Below are positions 32,925 through 41,781 of a stretch of 64,000 bases of DNA, piece after piece; positions within the stretch are counted from its first letter, which is position 1, and the number at the start of each line of letters is the position of its first letter. The notes below the pieces were generated by a model. The model did no database searches and had not been told where the DNA came from. It saw only the letters and a program-made list of their open reading frames with translations. The DNA is from Streptomyces coacervatus (GTDB taxonomy: Bacteria > Actinomycetota > Actinomycetes > Streptomycetales > Streptomycetaceae). Location of the stretch: contig NZ_JARHTP010000017.1 in assembly GCF_029223485.1 (NCBI RefSeq), positions 62,001 through 126,000 of the forward strand, read 5' to 3'. A program made the position numbers and the translations under genes.

Positions 32925-35900
32925 TCACCGTATGTCCGCCTGCCCGAGCAGCTCCCTCAGCTCGGCCACCACCGCGCTCTCGTCCGTCCCGTCCAGTGCG
33001 TCGAGCGCCACGCTCCATAGTCCGTACGCCTCCTCGGCGCGGCCCCGCTCCCGCAGCAGAAGCCCCTGCTGGTGGCGGGCGAGACCGCCCGTGAAGCGGT
33101 CGGCGCGGGCGTCCGCGCGGCGGAGCAGTTCGGCGCACTCGTCCTCGGCCCGTTCCGTACGACCGAGCAGCCGCAGCGCGCGCACCAGCCCGAGCCGGGT
33201 CTGCGACTCGCCGTGCCAGTCACCGTGACCGCCGAGGATGCACAGGCTCTCCTCGAAATGGGGTACGGCGGCGGCCGGTTCGCCGAGCGTCAGATGGGCG
33301 TAGCCGATGTTGCAGTGCGCGGAGTGCTGCACGATCACGGCGCCGATCTCGTCGCCGATGGCGAGCGAGCGCCGGTGCTGCTCGATCGCGGCCCGCGGGT
33401 CGGTGTGCTCGTACAGGTTGCCGAGGTGGCTGCGGGTCACGGCCTCGCCGTACGGGTCGTCCAACCGCCGTGAGTACTCCAGGCTCTGGCGCAGGGCCCA
33501 TCCGGACTCCTCGTAACGGCCGAGTCCTTCGAGCAGCAGGCCGCGGTTGTTGAGGCAGCGGCGCATCCAGGAGACGTGGTCGAGCCGGCGCCAGATCGTC
33601 AGCGCCCGGTCGTTGAGGGTGAGGGCCTCGCTCTGCCGCCCGGTCAGGAAGTGCAGGCCGGCCAGGTCGCCCAGCGCATACGCCTCGGCGGCCTCGTCAC
33701 CGAGCCGCCGCGCCATACGCAGGGCGGCCCGGCCGAGCACCTCCATCTCGGCGACGCGGCCACTGCGCAGCACGTAGGGGAAGAAGAGGCGGATCAGCGT
33801 GGAGATGCGGGCGGCTCTGAGGGCCTGGTCCTTGGCCTGGTCCTTGGCCTGTTCGTTGGCCTGGTCCTTGGCCTGTCCATCGGTTCCTGCGGCATGGTCG
33901 GAGTCGTCGGCGTACCGCTCGACCAGCGTGACGATGTTCAGCAGCTCCGTGTCGCCCCAGGCGAAGGCCTGTTCGGAGGATTCGAAGGTGGGGAGGGCGG
34001 CGACGTGGGCCGCGTGGTCCGGTGGCTGGGCCGCGGTCGGGCGGCGGCGGTCGTCCTGGTCGAGGCCCGGTTCGACGATCGCGGTGAGGGTGCGCTCGGC
34101 GACGGCCGCGTACCAGGGCAGGGCGGCGTCGATGTCACTGGCGTCTCCGGCCAGTTCGCGGGCGAAGTCGCGGACCAGGTCGTGGGGGGCGTAGCGGCCG
34201 TATGCCGTCTCCTCCAGGAGGGCCACGTCGACGAGCCGGTCCAGTGCGGCCTCGGCACGGCGCGCATCGGTGCCGACCAGATGGGCGAGCAGGGGTGCGC
34301 CGTACGCAGGCAGGTCGAGGGCGCCGATGCCGCGCAGCACGAGGGCGGCGTCCCGGTCCGCCTCGCGCTCCGAGGCGGCGAGCGCGTCGTGGGCGACGGC
34401 CAGGGAGCGGCGGACGCTCAGGTCGTCGTACTCCAGGTGGTGCAACCGCCCTTCCGTGGCGGCGAGTTGGCCGGCGAGCACGTCCGGGGTGAGCGCCTGG
34501 CGCGCGGCGAGGCGGGCGGCGACGATGCGCAGGGCGAGCGGGAGACGGCCGGTGAGTTCGACGAGGGCGTGCGACGCGTCGAGGGCACCGCGGCCGGATA
34601 CCGCTCGCAGCAGCTCGGCGCTCTCTTCGGCGCCCAAGGGAGTGAGCGGGAAGCGCCGGGCGCCGTCGAGGGCGGTCAACGGCGAGCGGCTGGTGACGAT
34701 CACGGCGCACCCGGCCCCGGCCGGCAGCAGTGGCCTTACCTGAGCGGCGTTCGCGGCATCGTCCAGGAGCAGGAGGGTGCGGGTCGGGGCGAGCAGGGAG
34801 CGCAGCAACGCGGCGGCCGCGTCCGGGTGTTCGGGGATACGGCGTGGCTCGGTGCCGAGGTCTCGGAGCAGGGCGGTGAGGGCCTGGGCGGGTGTGAGCG
34901 GGGTCATGCCGGGGGTGGCGCCGTGCAGGTTGATGTACAGCTGACCGTCGGGGAAACGTTCCCGCAGGTCGTGGGCGACCTGCAGTGCGAGGGCGCTCTT
35001 GCCCACGCCGGCCATGCCGCTGAGCACGGCGGGGTGGCTCCGCCGGTTGAGCAGGGTTTGCTGCAGGTCCGTTTGTTCGGGGGTGCGGCCGGTGAAGTGG
35101 GGTGGGGGTGGCGGAAGTTGGGCCGGTGCGGGTGTGTGGGCGGGCACCCGGCCTTCGGCCGGGTTTGGGGTGCCACCCGCACCACCCGTACTGCTTTCGT
35201 CGTCGGGTGCGGGTGGCCCCTGTGGGGGTTCCTCGCCCTCGGCGAGTGCGGGCCCGTGGGCCGGAGCCGGTGCTGGGGCGGTGCGGAGTACCTCCGTGTG
35301 TGCCTCCCGCACCGACTGGCCCGGTTCCACGCCCAGTTCCTCGACCAGACGGGTGCGCAGGTCACGGTGGACTGCCAGGGCCTCGGCCTGGCGGCCGGTG
35401 CGGTGCAGGGCGAGCATCAGCTGGCGGTGGTACGCCTCCCGGAGCGGATGTTCGGCGGTCAGAGCCGCCAACTCCGGTACGAGACCGTCCAGTCGGGCGC
35501 CGCCGACGGCCAGCTCGGCGTCGTAACGCCACTCCAGAAGCAGCAGCCGCGCCTCCTTCAGACGCTGGACGAAGGCGTATCCGCCCAGCTCGGCGGGGAG
35601 CCCGCTGAGCGGGGTGCCGCGCCACAGCGCCAGCGCGGACGTGCACTCGCGCACGACCCGCTCCCAGTTACGGGCGGCGTACGCACCGCGCGCCGTGGCG
35701 AGATGGCGCTCGAAGACATGGACGTCCAGCTCGCCCTGTTCGACCCGCAGCACATAACCGGGCGGCACCGCACGCAGCCGCTCGGGGTCGTCGAGCAGCC
35801 GGCGCAGCCGGGCCACGTGGTTGTGCAGCGAGGCCTGCGCGGACGCGGGCGGTGCCCCGCCCCACAGAGCGTCCTTGAGCGAGTCGACGGAGACGACACG

Positions 35901-36119
35901 GCCGGCTTCGAGGAGCAGGGCGGCGAGCAGGGTGCGGACCTTGGGGCTGCCGATGGCTTTGACGTCGGTGTCGCCGATGCCTGCAGGGGCAGCCGCGCTC
36001 TCACCGACCTCACCCTGGACGTCGTAGAGAACCGGCGGCCCCAGCAGTCCGAACCGCAGCCCGCACCGCCTCACGCCGCCCACTGCCTTCCTGCGTCCTT
36101 GGCGGATTTCCGCCCTCAT
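32925..36119 (-). CDS. SARP-type regulator with NB-ARC ATPase and TPR domains (AfsR-like)
   Basis: A 1064-residue regulator. Residues 20-115 are a winged-helix DNA-binding domain (FGLLGPPVLYD, SPKVRTLLAALLLEAGRVV, ASLHNHVARLRRLL), then the bacterial transcriptional activation domain to about 275. A Pro-rich linker leads to an NB-ARC STAND ATPase (GMAGVGKSALALQVAH, TLLLLDDAANAAQV, GRLPLALRIVAARLA), and TPR units run from about 760. Such proteins activate secondary metabolism or development. No biosynthetic cluster is adjacent. Start uncertain: ATG 36119, GTG 36122 or a GTG at 36074 with AGGAAGG upstream. A tetrapeptide repeat lies near residue 755. Confidence 0.88.
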   Translation of the reverse strand: MRAEIRQGRRKAVGGVRRCGLRFGLLGPPVLYDVQGEVGESAAAPAGIGDTDVKAIGSPKVRTLLAALLLEAGRVVSVDSLKDALWGGAPPASAQASLHNHVARLRRLLDDPERLRAVPPGYVLRVEQGELDVHVFERHLATARGAYAARNWERVVRECTSALALWRGTPLSGLPAELGGYAFVQRLKEARLLLLEWRYDAELAVGGARLDGLVPELAALTAEHPLREAYHRQLMLALHRTGRQAEALAVHRDLRTRLVEELGVEPGQSVREAHTEVLRTAPAPAPAHGPALAEGEEPPQGPPAPDDESSTGGAGGTPNPAEGRVPAHTPAPAQLPPPPPHFTGRTPEQTDLQQTLLNRRSHPAVLSGMAGVGKSALALQVAHDLRERFPDGQLYINLHGATPGMTPLTPAQALTALLRDLGTEPRRIPEHPDAAAALLRSLLAPTRTLLLLDDAANAAQVRPLLPAGAGCAVIVTSRSPLTALDGARRFPLTPLGAEESAELLRAVSGRGALDASHALVELTGRLPLALRIVAARLAARQALTPDVLAGQLAATEGRLHHLEYDDLSVRRSLAVAHDALAASEREADRDAALVLRGIGALDLPAYGAPLLAHLVGTDARRAEAALDRLVDVALLEETAYGRYAPHDLVRDFARELAGDASDIDAALPWYAAVAERTLTAIVEPGLDQDDRRRPTAAQPPDHAAHVAALPTFESSEQAFAWGDTELLNIVTLVERYADDSDHAAGTDGQAKDQANEQAKDQAKDQALRAARISTLIRLFFPYVLRSGRVAEMEVLGRAALRMARRLGDEAAEAYALGDLAGLHFLTGRQSEALTLNDRALTIWRRLDHVSWMRRCLNNRGLLLEGLGRYEESGWALRQSLEYSRRLDDPYGEAVTRSHLGNLYEHTDPRAAIEQHRRSLAIGDEIGAVIVQHSAHCNIGYAHLTLGEPAAAVPHFEESLCILGGHGDWHGESQTRLGLVRALRLLGRTERAEDECAELLRRADARADRFTGGLARHQQGLLLRERGRAEEAYGLWSVALDALDGTDESAVVAELRELLGQADIR
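33825..33884 (-). repeat. In-frame 12-bp tandem repeat inside the SARP gene
   Basis: CCTGGTCCTTGG and variants are repeated five times without gap (33825, 33837, 33849, 33861, 33873). On the coding strand it encodes QAKDQANEQAKDQAKDQ between the ATPase and TPR parts. The copy number is prone to slippage but stays in frame. Confidence 0.85.
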
Positions 36120-36455
36120 CACAGCGGTTTCCCGCCACCCACTTCACGGCGGTCTCCGTCGGAATCCGCTACGGCTAGGGCCGCCCGGCGATGCCGACCG
36201 GCGGCTTCACGCCAATCGACCGAGGCCGGAAAGGAGAACCGTTGGCCACATGTTAGCGATCCGTTGGCGCCACCTGATGTGATCACTTCATCGGATCTGG
36301 CCCCGGGGGTGCGCGCGTAAGACGCGCAACTCGGGGGAGTGACGCCGCCGCGGCCGGATCCGGGGGACGCCAGAGGGTCCCGGTCGGCGGAGGTGAACGA
36401 CCAGGACCCTCGTCCCCTCCTTCTTTCTCCATCTGTCGGCGGAGTGTCAGGTCTT

Positions 36456-36571
36456 CTGCGTCGGAGGCTCGGATCATCGGTTCTCTGCGTCGGAGGCTCA
36501 GATCACGGGTCCTCTGCGTCGGAGGCTCAGATCACGGGTCCTCTGCGTCGGAGGCTCAGATGACGGGCGGC
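36456..36571. repeat. 29-bp tandem repeat, four copies
   Basis: The core CTGCGTCGGAGGCTC recurs at 36456, 36485, 36514 and 36543, an exact 29-base period. The middle two units are nearly identical over their whole length; a degenerate copy may precede at about 36427. The last copy overlaps the 3' end of the glycosyltransferase gene. The rest of the 433-base gap from 36120 to 36555 has no gene; TGATGTGATCACTTCATC at 36275-36292 is an imperfect palindrome. Confidence 0.9.
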
Positions 36572-37467
36572 CGTCCCAGCCGCGAAAGCCGCCACACGGT
36601 CCGCCACCGCATCGGCTGCCGCTCGCCGGCCGGCTCCCGCAGTCCCTCGACGAAGCCGCCGAACCAGGCGCGCAGCCCGGCCCGCGAGCGGGTCCGTACG
36701 AGGGTGAGCAGTGTCCAGATCCCCAGGTGAACGGGGATGAGCGGCAACGGCAGGCGACGGCGCACGAGCCACACCCGGTTCCGGGCGTTCACGCGGTAGT
36801 AGATGGCGTGCCGGGCCGGCGAGGTCTTCGGGTGCCGGAGCAGCAGTTCGGGCGCGTACAGGATCCGCCAGCCGGCATCGGCCGCCCGCCAGGCCAGATC
36901 GGTCTCCTCGTGGGCGAAGAAGAACTCGGCGGGCCAGTCCCCGATCTCGTCGAGCATGGCGGTCCGCAACCCGTGCCCGCCGCCGAGGAACCCGGTGACG
37001 TAACCGCCCCGCATCGGGTCGGAGGCTCCGACCCGCGGCACATGCCGCTGCTGCGTCTCACCGTGCTCGTCCGCGATCCGGAAGCCGACGATGCCGAGCC
37101 GCGGATCGGCGTCGAACAGATCCCTGACCCGCCGCAGCACATCCACGTCGACGAGCAGCCCGTCGTCGTCCAGTTCGACGACGATGTCGACGTCCCCGAA
37201 CTCCCGCAGCCTGGCCAGCGCCTGGTTCCGTCCGCCGGGGCAGCCGAGGTTCTCGTCGAGTTCGAGCAGGGTGACCTCTCCGGGCAGGGCCAGCCGCTCG
37301 GCGAAGTCGGGCAGCGGACAGCCGTTCCCGACGACCACGATCCGCGCCGGGGCGAGGTCCTGTTTGGCCACGGACTCCAGCAGGGCGTCGACCTCGTCGG
37401 GCCGGTTTCCCATGGTCACCACGGCGACGGCGATCCTCGGCGCTCCCAGGTCCTGCATGCCCTTCAC
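36556..37467 (-). CDS. Family 2 glycosyltransferase
   Basis: A 303-residue GT-A enzyme: IAVAVVTMGNRPDEVDALLESVAKQ, nucleotide-sugar motif IVVELDDDGLL, acceptor-side GGYVTGFLGGGHGLRTAML, and FFFAHEETDLAWRAADAGWRILY carrying the catalytic-base ED-like motif (HEETDLAWR). The C-terminal RLPLPLIPVHLGIWTLLTLV is hydrophobic and may touch the membrane. It resembles rhamnosyl/GlcNAc transferases of cell-surface polysaccharide. GTG 37467 or ATG 37458 start. The last codons lie within the tandem repeat block. Confidence 0.88.
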   Translation of the reverse strand: MKGMQDLGAPRIAVAVVTMGNRPDEVDALLESVAKQDLAPARIVVVGNGCPLPDFAERLALPGEVTLLELDENLGCPGGRNQALARLREFGDVDIVVELDDDGLLVDVDVLRRVRDLFDADPRLGIVGFRIADEHGETQQRHVPRVGASDPMRGGYVTGFLGGGHGLRTAMLDEIGDWPAEFFFAHEETDLAWRAADAGWRILYAPELLLRHPKTSPARHAIYYRVNARNRVWLVRRRLPLPLIPVHLGIWTLLTLVRTRSRAGLRAWFGGFVEGLREPAGERQPMRWRTVWRLSRLGRPPVI

Positions 37468-37573
37468 CCCATCCCGGCCGCCGACAATCCCGGCCGCGAT
37501 GCTAACCGTTCACAATGAGGACTTCCTGAGTACGCCGACTCTTGGGTCAGGCGTGGCGGGTCATGGTCCTGGG

Positions 37574-38011
37574 TCAGGCGGGTCGGTTCGTACGGCGGTT
37601 CTCCCTGCGCCTCACGAACTTCAGCCCCGACCAGTCCTCCCCCAGCGCGGCGACCTTCACGTCGACGACGCCGAGCGGCAGGAAGAGCTCCCGCAGGTCG
37701 TTCTCGGCAATGTCACTGACGTGCCCGGCGGCCTTGCGCGGCCAGGCGATCCACAGCATGGCGTCATCGTCGAGGCCGGCGACCAGGCCGGAGGCCTCGG
37801 CCGCGAGGTCGGAATGGGCACGGTAGAAAGCCACGGTGACGTCGGCACCGCGGGGGCCGTCGGGGGTGAGCTCGACGTCGTCGGGGAGCCCCGGGATGCC
37901 GAAGGCCTCCGGCGCGTGCCGGAGCCCTACGCGGTGGCCCGGCTTGATGCCGATCTTCTTGGCGAGGGGCGTGCCGGAGTAGCCACCACCGACAGCCGCG
38001 GATCCGCTCAT
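37574..38011 (-). CDS. DUF3052 family protein
   Basis: A 145-residue soluble protein: YSGTPLAKKIGIKPGHRVGL, DVTVAFYRAHSDLAAEA, DDDAMLWIAWPRKAAG, VDVKVAALGEDWSGLKFVRR. The alternating strands and the WPRK block are those of DUF3052, common in Streptomyces and of unknown function. The ATG at 38011 has GGAGG 6 bases ahead; the longer open frame runs through the octamer repeats and is not coding. Confidence 0.88.
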   Translation of the reverse strand: MSGSAAVGGGYSGTPLAKKIGIKPGHRVGLRHAPEAFGIPGLPDDVELTPDGPRGADVTVAFYRAHSDLAAEASGLVAGLDDDAMLWIAWPRKAAGHVSDIAENDLRELFLPLGVVDVKVAALGEDWSGLKFVRRRENRRTNRPA

Positions 38012-38032
38012 GTCCCGCCTCCACTCACCACA

Positions 38033-38064
38033 GAACCCCAGAACCCCAGAACCCCAGAACCCCA
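38033..38064. repeat. 8-bp tandem repeat, four copies
   Basis: GAACCCCA is repeated exactly four times between the DUF3052 gene and the divergent permease gene, just upstream of the DUF3052 ribosome site. It is a simple repeat that can vary in copy number. Confidence 0.95.
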
Positions 38065-38222
38065 GGTCAGTATCTTCCCGACCGGGCACGTTCGGCGCAG
38101 GCCCTCCAGGGCCCCGCTTCCCCACCGGCCCCGACTTTTCGTTGCCGGTGAGCGGGTTCATGCTGGGAACAGCAGCTCCGGGGTCTTCGACCGGAGTACG
38201 CCATACGTTTCCGGAGGGCGCC

Positions 38223-39782
38223 ATGAGCCTGCCTTCTGAGCAGCCCGCAGTGCACCCCTCGCCGGGCCCGGGAGCAACGGACAAGGGGCTCAAGGGCGGC
38301 GCGCTGGGACTTTTCTCCAGCACGGTGATCGGCCTGGCCTCCACCGCCCCTGCCTACAGCCTCGCGGCGACCCTCGGAGTCATCGTCGGGATCGTGGGCT
38401 TCCAGTCACCGACCGTGGTCATCCTCGCCTTCGTCCCGATGTTCCTGATCGCCTACGGCTACAAGGAGCTCAACCAGGCGGACCCCGACTGCGGCACCAC
38501 CTTCACCTGGGCCTCCCGGGCGTTCGGTCCCCGTACCGGATGGCTCGGCGGATGGGGGATCGTCGCGGCCGACATCATCGTGATGGCCAATCTGGCCCAG
38601 ATCGCCGGGGCGTACGGCTTCCAGCTGGTGGGCGCGCACGGACTGGCGGAGGACACCTTCTGGGTCACCGTGGTCGGCGTGGTGTGGATCGCGGTGATGA
38701 CGCTGATCTGCTATCTCGGCATCGAGATCTCGGCGAACCTCCAGAAAGTGCTGCTCACCATCGAGATCGTGGTGCTCTTTCTGCTGGCGATCACCGCGCT
38801 GGTCAAGGTGTACGGGGGAACTGCGCCGAGCGTCTCGTCGGAGCTCCAGTGGTCGTGGTTCAACCCCGCCCAGATCCACTCCCTCGACGACCTCACCAAG
38901 AGCGTGCTCGCCGGTGTGTTCATCTACTGGGGCTGGGACACCGCCGTATCGGTCAACGAGGAGACCATCGACCGCGATCGCACCCCGGGCCGCGCCGCCG
39001 TCATCTCCACCGTCATCCTGCTGCTCGTCTACGTGCTCGTCACCACATCCGCGCAGGCCTTCGCGGGAGTCGGAGAGCACGGCATCGGCCTCGCCAACCC
39101 GGACAACTCCGGAGACGTCCTCTCCAGTCTCGGCGCCGAGGTCTTCGGCACCGGGGGCTGGGGCGAGACCGCCACCAAACTGCTGATCCTGATGGTGCTC
39201 ACTTCCGCAGCCGCCTCCACCCAGACGACCATCCTGCCGACGGCACGCACCACGCTCTCCATGGCCGCCTTCAAGGCCATCCCGGACCGCTTCGCCCGCA
39301 TCCACCCGCGCTTCCTCACCCCGACCTGGTCCACCGTGGGTATGGGCCTGGCCTCCATCGTCTTCTACGTCATGCTGACCCGGGTGAGCGAGAACGTCCT
39401 GGCCGACTCGATCGGCTCGGTCGGCCTGATGATCGCCTTCTACTACGGGCTCACCGGGTTCGCCTGCGTCTGGTACTACCGCAAGGTCCTCACCCGCAGC
39501 CCGCGCGACCTGTGGACGAAGGGCATCATGCCCGGGCTCGGCGGCGTCCTGCTCCTCTACTTCTTCCTCAACGCCTGCGTCGTGTACTCCGCCTCGGACT
39601 ACGGCAGCACCTCATGGACACTGCCGTTCCCACCGCACTGGCAACTCGGCGGCGTCTTCGTCACCGGCATCGGCGCGCTACTGCTCGGCGCCGTCCTGAT
39701 GCTGGTGTACCAGACGATCCGTCCCAGTTTCTTCCGCAAGGAGACCATCCCTGTCTCGGCGCACGAACCGGACGGTCGGTGA
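38223..39782 (+). CDS. APC superfamily amino acid permease
   Basis: A 519-residue transporter with about 12 hydrophobic segments. The first helix motif GLFSSTVIGLASTAPAYSLAA and the DPDCGTTFTWASRAFGPRTGWLGGWG block are those of APC amino acid permeases. It takes up an amino acid or amine with protons; substrate not assignable. ATG start with GGAGG 7 bases ahead. The tRNA gene follows convergently. Confidence 0.9.
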   Translation: MSLPSEQPAVHPSPGPGATDKGLKGGALGLFSSTVIGLASTAPAYSLAATLGVIVGIVGFQSPTVVILAFVPMFLIAYGYKELNQADPDCGTTFTWASRAFGPRTGWLGGWGIVAADIIVMANLAQIAGAYGFQLVGAHGLAEDTFWVTVVGVVWIAVMTLICYLGIEISANLQKVLLTIEIVVLFLLAITALVKVYGGTAPSVSSELQWSWFNPAQIHSLDDLTKSVLAGVFIYWGWDTAVSVNEETIDRDRTPGRAAVISTVILLLVYVLVTTSAQAFAGVGEHGIGLANPDNSGDVLSSLGAEVFGTGGWGETATKLLILMVLTSAAASTQTTILPTARTTLSMAAFKAIPDRFARIHPRFLTPTWSTVGMGLASIVFYVMLTRVSENVLADSIGSVGLMIAFYYGLTGFACVWYYRKVLTRSPRDLWTKGIMPGLGGVLLLYFFLNACVVYSASDYGSTSWTLPFPPHWQLGGVFVTGIGALLLGAVLMLVYQTIRPSFFRKETIPVSAHEPDGR

Positions 39783-39878
39783 GGGGGCCGGGGTGAGCAT
39801 GGCGCAGCTCGCCGCTAGCGCGGGGGCCTCAGCCTTTCGGTGCCGGGCCGCTGCCACGGCGGCTGAAACCGAAAGCCA

Positions 39879-39913
39879 AAACCCCAGGTCGGCAGCTTCC
39901 TGACCTGGGGTTT
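39879..39913 (-). terminator. Terminator downstream of tRNA-Thr
   Basis: AAACCCCAGGTC and GACCTGGGGTTT form a perfect 12-bp stem around an 11-base loop, 4 bases beyond the tRNA 3' end on the minus strand. Confidence 0.85.
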
Positions 39914-39916
39914 CAC

Positions 39917-39993
39917 TGGAGCCGCCTTCGGGATTCGAACCCGAGACCTACGCATTACGAGTGCGTTGCTCTGGCCATCTGAGCTAAGGCGGC
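39917..39993 (-). tRNA. tRNA-Thr (anticodon CGU)
   Basis: The minus strand folds as a standard cloverleaf: acceptor GCCGCCT/GGGCGGC-like pairing (GCCGCC with GGCGGC), D-arm GCTCAGATGGCCAGAGC, anticodon stem ACGCA/TGCGT around the loop CTCGTAA (anticodon CGT), and T-arm CGGGTTCGAATCCCG. The CCA end is encoded (39917-39919). It reads ACG codons. Confidence 0.96.
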
Positions 39994-40100
39994 GCGCCGT
40001 CCGCACTATGGTGCGATCAGCAACGTCGGTAAGTCTACACAGTTTCGAGAGGTGCTCCGTACCGGCCCCGGGTGGCGGATCCCCGGGGCCGGCGGCAGGG

Positions 40101-41684
40101 CTATGAGCAGCGCTTTCCCTGTGTGGGAGGGGTTCCGCGGAGCAGGTACGCGTCGATCGTGGAGTCGATGCAGGTGCTGCCGCGGCCGAAGGCGGTGTGG
40201 CCGTCGCCCTCGTAGGTGAGGAGGCGGGCCGAAGTGAGCTGGCGGGACAGGGACTGGGCCCAGCGGTACGGCGTCGCCGGGTCGCGGGTGGTGCCGACCA
40301 CGACGATCGGGGCCGCGCCCTTCGCCTTGATGCGGTGCGGTGCGCCCGTGGGCTGCACCGGCCAGTATGCGCAGTTCAGGGAGGCCCAGGCGAGGCCCTT
40401 GCCGAAGACCGGGGATGCCTTTTCGAAGGACGGCAGCGCCTTCTCCACCTGTTCGGGGCCGGCGAAGGCGCCCGGGAGGTCGAGGCAGTTCACTGCGGCG
40501 TTGGCGGACATCAGGTTCGAGTAGCGGCCGCCCGCGTCGCGCTCGTAGTAGCTGTCGGAGAGGACGAGCAGGCCCGCGCCGTCGTGCTCCTTCATCGCCG
40601 AGGTCAGCGCCTCACGCAGTTGTGCCCATGCGCCCTCGTCGTACATCGCCGCGATCACGCCGGTGGTGGCGAGGGCCTCGCCGAGCTTGCGGCCGTCGGC
40701 GTCGCCGGTGGGGATGGGGTGCGCGTCCAGCTTCTTGAAGAAGGCGCTGAGGTTGTCGCCGACCCGGGCGGGCGTGGTGCCCTTGCGGCCGAGCGGGCAG
40801 TCCGGCTGCTGCACGCAGTCCTTCGCGAAGGACTGGAACGCCGTCTCGAATCCCGCGGTCTGGTCCAGGTTCAGCCGACGGCTGCTCAGGGAGGGGTCCA
40901 TCGCGCCGTCCAGCACCAGCCGGCCCACCCGGTCCGGGAAGAGCCCGGCGTACGTCGCCCCAAGGAACGTCCCGTACGACGCCCCCACATACGTGAGCTT
41001 CGAGTCGCCAAGCGCCGCCCGCAGGATGTCCATGTCGCGGGCCGCCTCGACGGTGGAGACGTGCCGCAGCAACTCCGCGGAGCGTTTCCCGCAGCCCTCC
41101 GCGAACTTCTTGTACGCATCGACGAGTTCGTCCCTCTCCTTCCGGTTGTCGGGCGTGGTGTCCGTCTGTGTGTACGTGTCCATCTGCCGCCCGCCGAGGC
41201 ATTCGACGGGCTCACTGCGGGCGACACCGCGCGGATCGACCGCGACCATGTCGTAGCGGGCGCGGACCTTCGCCGGGTAGCCGATACCGGCGTACTGCTC
41301 CAGGTATCCGATCGCCGAACCCCCCGGCCCGCCCGGGTTCACCAGCAGCGAACCGAGTGGCTTGGCCTTGCCCGTGGCCTTCTTGCGGGCGACGGCGAGC
41401 CGTACGTCCCCGGCGTCCGGCCTGGCGTAGTCGAGCGGTGCCTTCATCGTGGCGCACTCGAAGCCCGGGACGCCGCAGGTGCGCCAGCTCAGCTTCTGCC
41501 CGTAGTACGGCGAGAGAGCGGACGGTGTCGACTGCGGCAGCGCGGCCAGCACCGCCTCCGCCGCACGGCCGCCGGTGCTCGCGGTGCCTCCGGAGGAGCA
41601 GGCGGAGACGAGCAGTGCGGCCGCGGCGAGGAGAGCGGCGGCGGTTCTGGGACGACGGGGACGGGAGCTGCGCCTGATGTACAT
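40101..41684 (-). CDS. Secreted alpha/beta hydrolase (tripeptidyl aminopeptidase-like, TAP C-terminal domain)
   Basis: A 527-residue lipoprotein-type secreted enzyme. The ATG at 41684 starts a basic signal peptide (MYIRRSSRPRRPR) with core AAALLAAAALLVSAC and lipobox Cys at about 30. The hydrolase fold shows LLVNPGGPGGSA (oxyanion), DPRGVARSEPV, nucleophile GASYGTFLGATYA, Asp in VVVGTTRDPATPY and His in YEGDGHTAFG. The C-terminal part matches the TAP-like domain of streptomycete peptidases that trim tri- or dipeptides outside the cell. Six Cys residues may form disulfides. The longer frame to 41732 adds a Cys-rich stretch before the signal peptide and is less likely. Confidence 0.9.
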   Translation of the reverse strand: MYIRRSSRPRRPRTAAALLAAAALLVSACSSGGTASTGGRAAEAVLAALPQSTPSALSPYYGQKLSWRTCGVPGFECATMKAPLDYARPDAGDVRLAVARKKATGKAKPLGSLLVNPGGPGGSAIGYLEQYAGIGYPAKVRARYDMVAVDPRGVARSEPVECLGGRQMDTYTQTDTTPDNRKERDELVDAYKKFAEGCGKRSAELLRHVSTVEAARDMDILRAALGDSKLTYVGASYGTFLGATYAGLFPDRVGRLVLDGAMDPSLSSRRLNLDQTAGFETAFQSFAKDCVQQPDCPLGRKGTTPARVGDNLSAFFKKLDAHPIPTGDADGRKLGEALATTGVIAAMYDEGAWAQLREALTSAMKEHDGAGLLVLSDSYYERDAGGRYSNLMSANAAVNCLDLPGAFAGPEQVEKALPSFEKASPVFGKGLAWASLNCAYWPVQPTGAPHRIKAKGAAPIVVVGTTRDPATPYRWAQSLSRQLTSARLLTYEGDGHTAFGRGSTCIDSTIDAYLLRGTPPTQGKRCS

Positions 41685-41690
41685 CAGGCG
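41671..41690. promoter_or_regulatory. Perfect 20-base palindrome over the hydrolase start codon
   Basis: CGCCTGATGTACATCAGGCG is its own reverse complement. It contains the ATG at 41684 (minus strand). It may be an operator of a dimeric repressor or a small hairpin hiding the start. Confidence 0.6.
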
Positions 41691-41781
41691 AGCGTAACTC
41701 TGCGCAGCTGTACAGATGCTTTCCGTGCACACCGTGGCCCGTATGAATTACGTCGTCAACCTCGCGTTGATCACCGGCCCG

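Noticed and set aside
36339..36563. Small plus-strand open frame across the tandem repeats
   Set aside because: The repeat shifts frame every unit, giving unrelated peptides, and no start site is convincing.
36456..36571. CRISPR-like array
   Set aside because: The period is 29 bases with no unique spacers between repeats, and no cas genes are near. It is a plain tandem repeat.
33000..37500. Secondary-metabolite cluster around the SARP regulator
   Set aside because: No biosynthetic enzymes flank it; the glycosyltransferase and DNA polymerase do not make a cluster.
39917..39993. tRNA-Thr as attachment site of an island
   Set aside because: No integrase or repeated tRNA 3' end is visible nearby; both flanks look like core genes.
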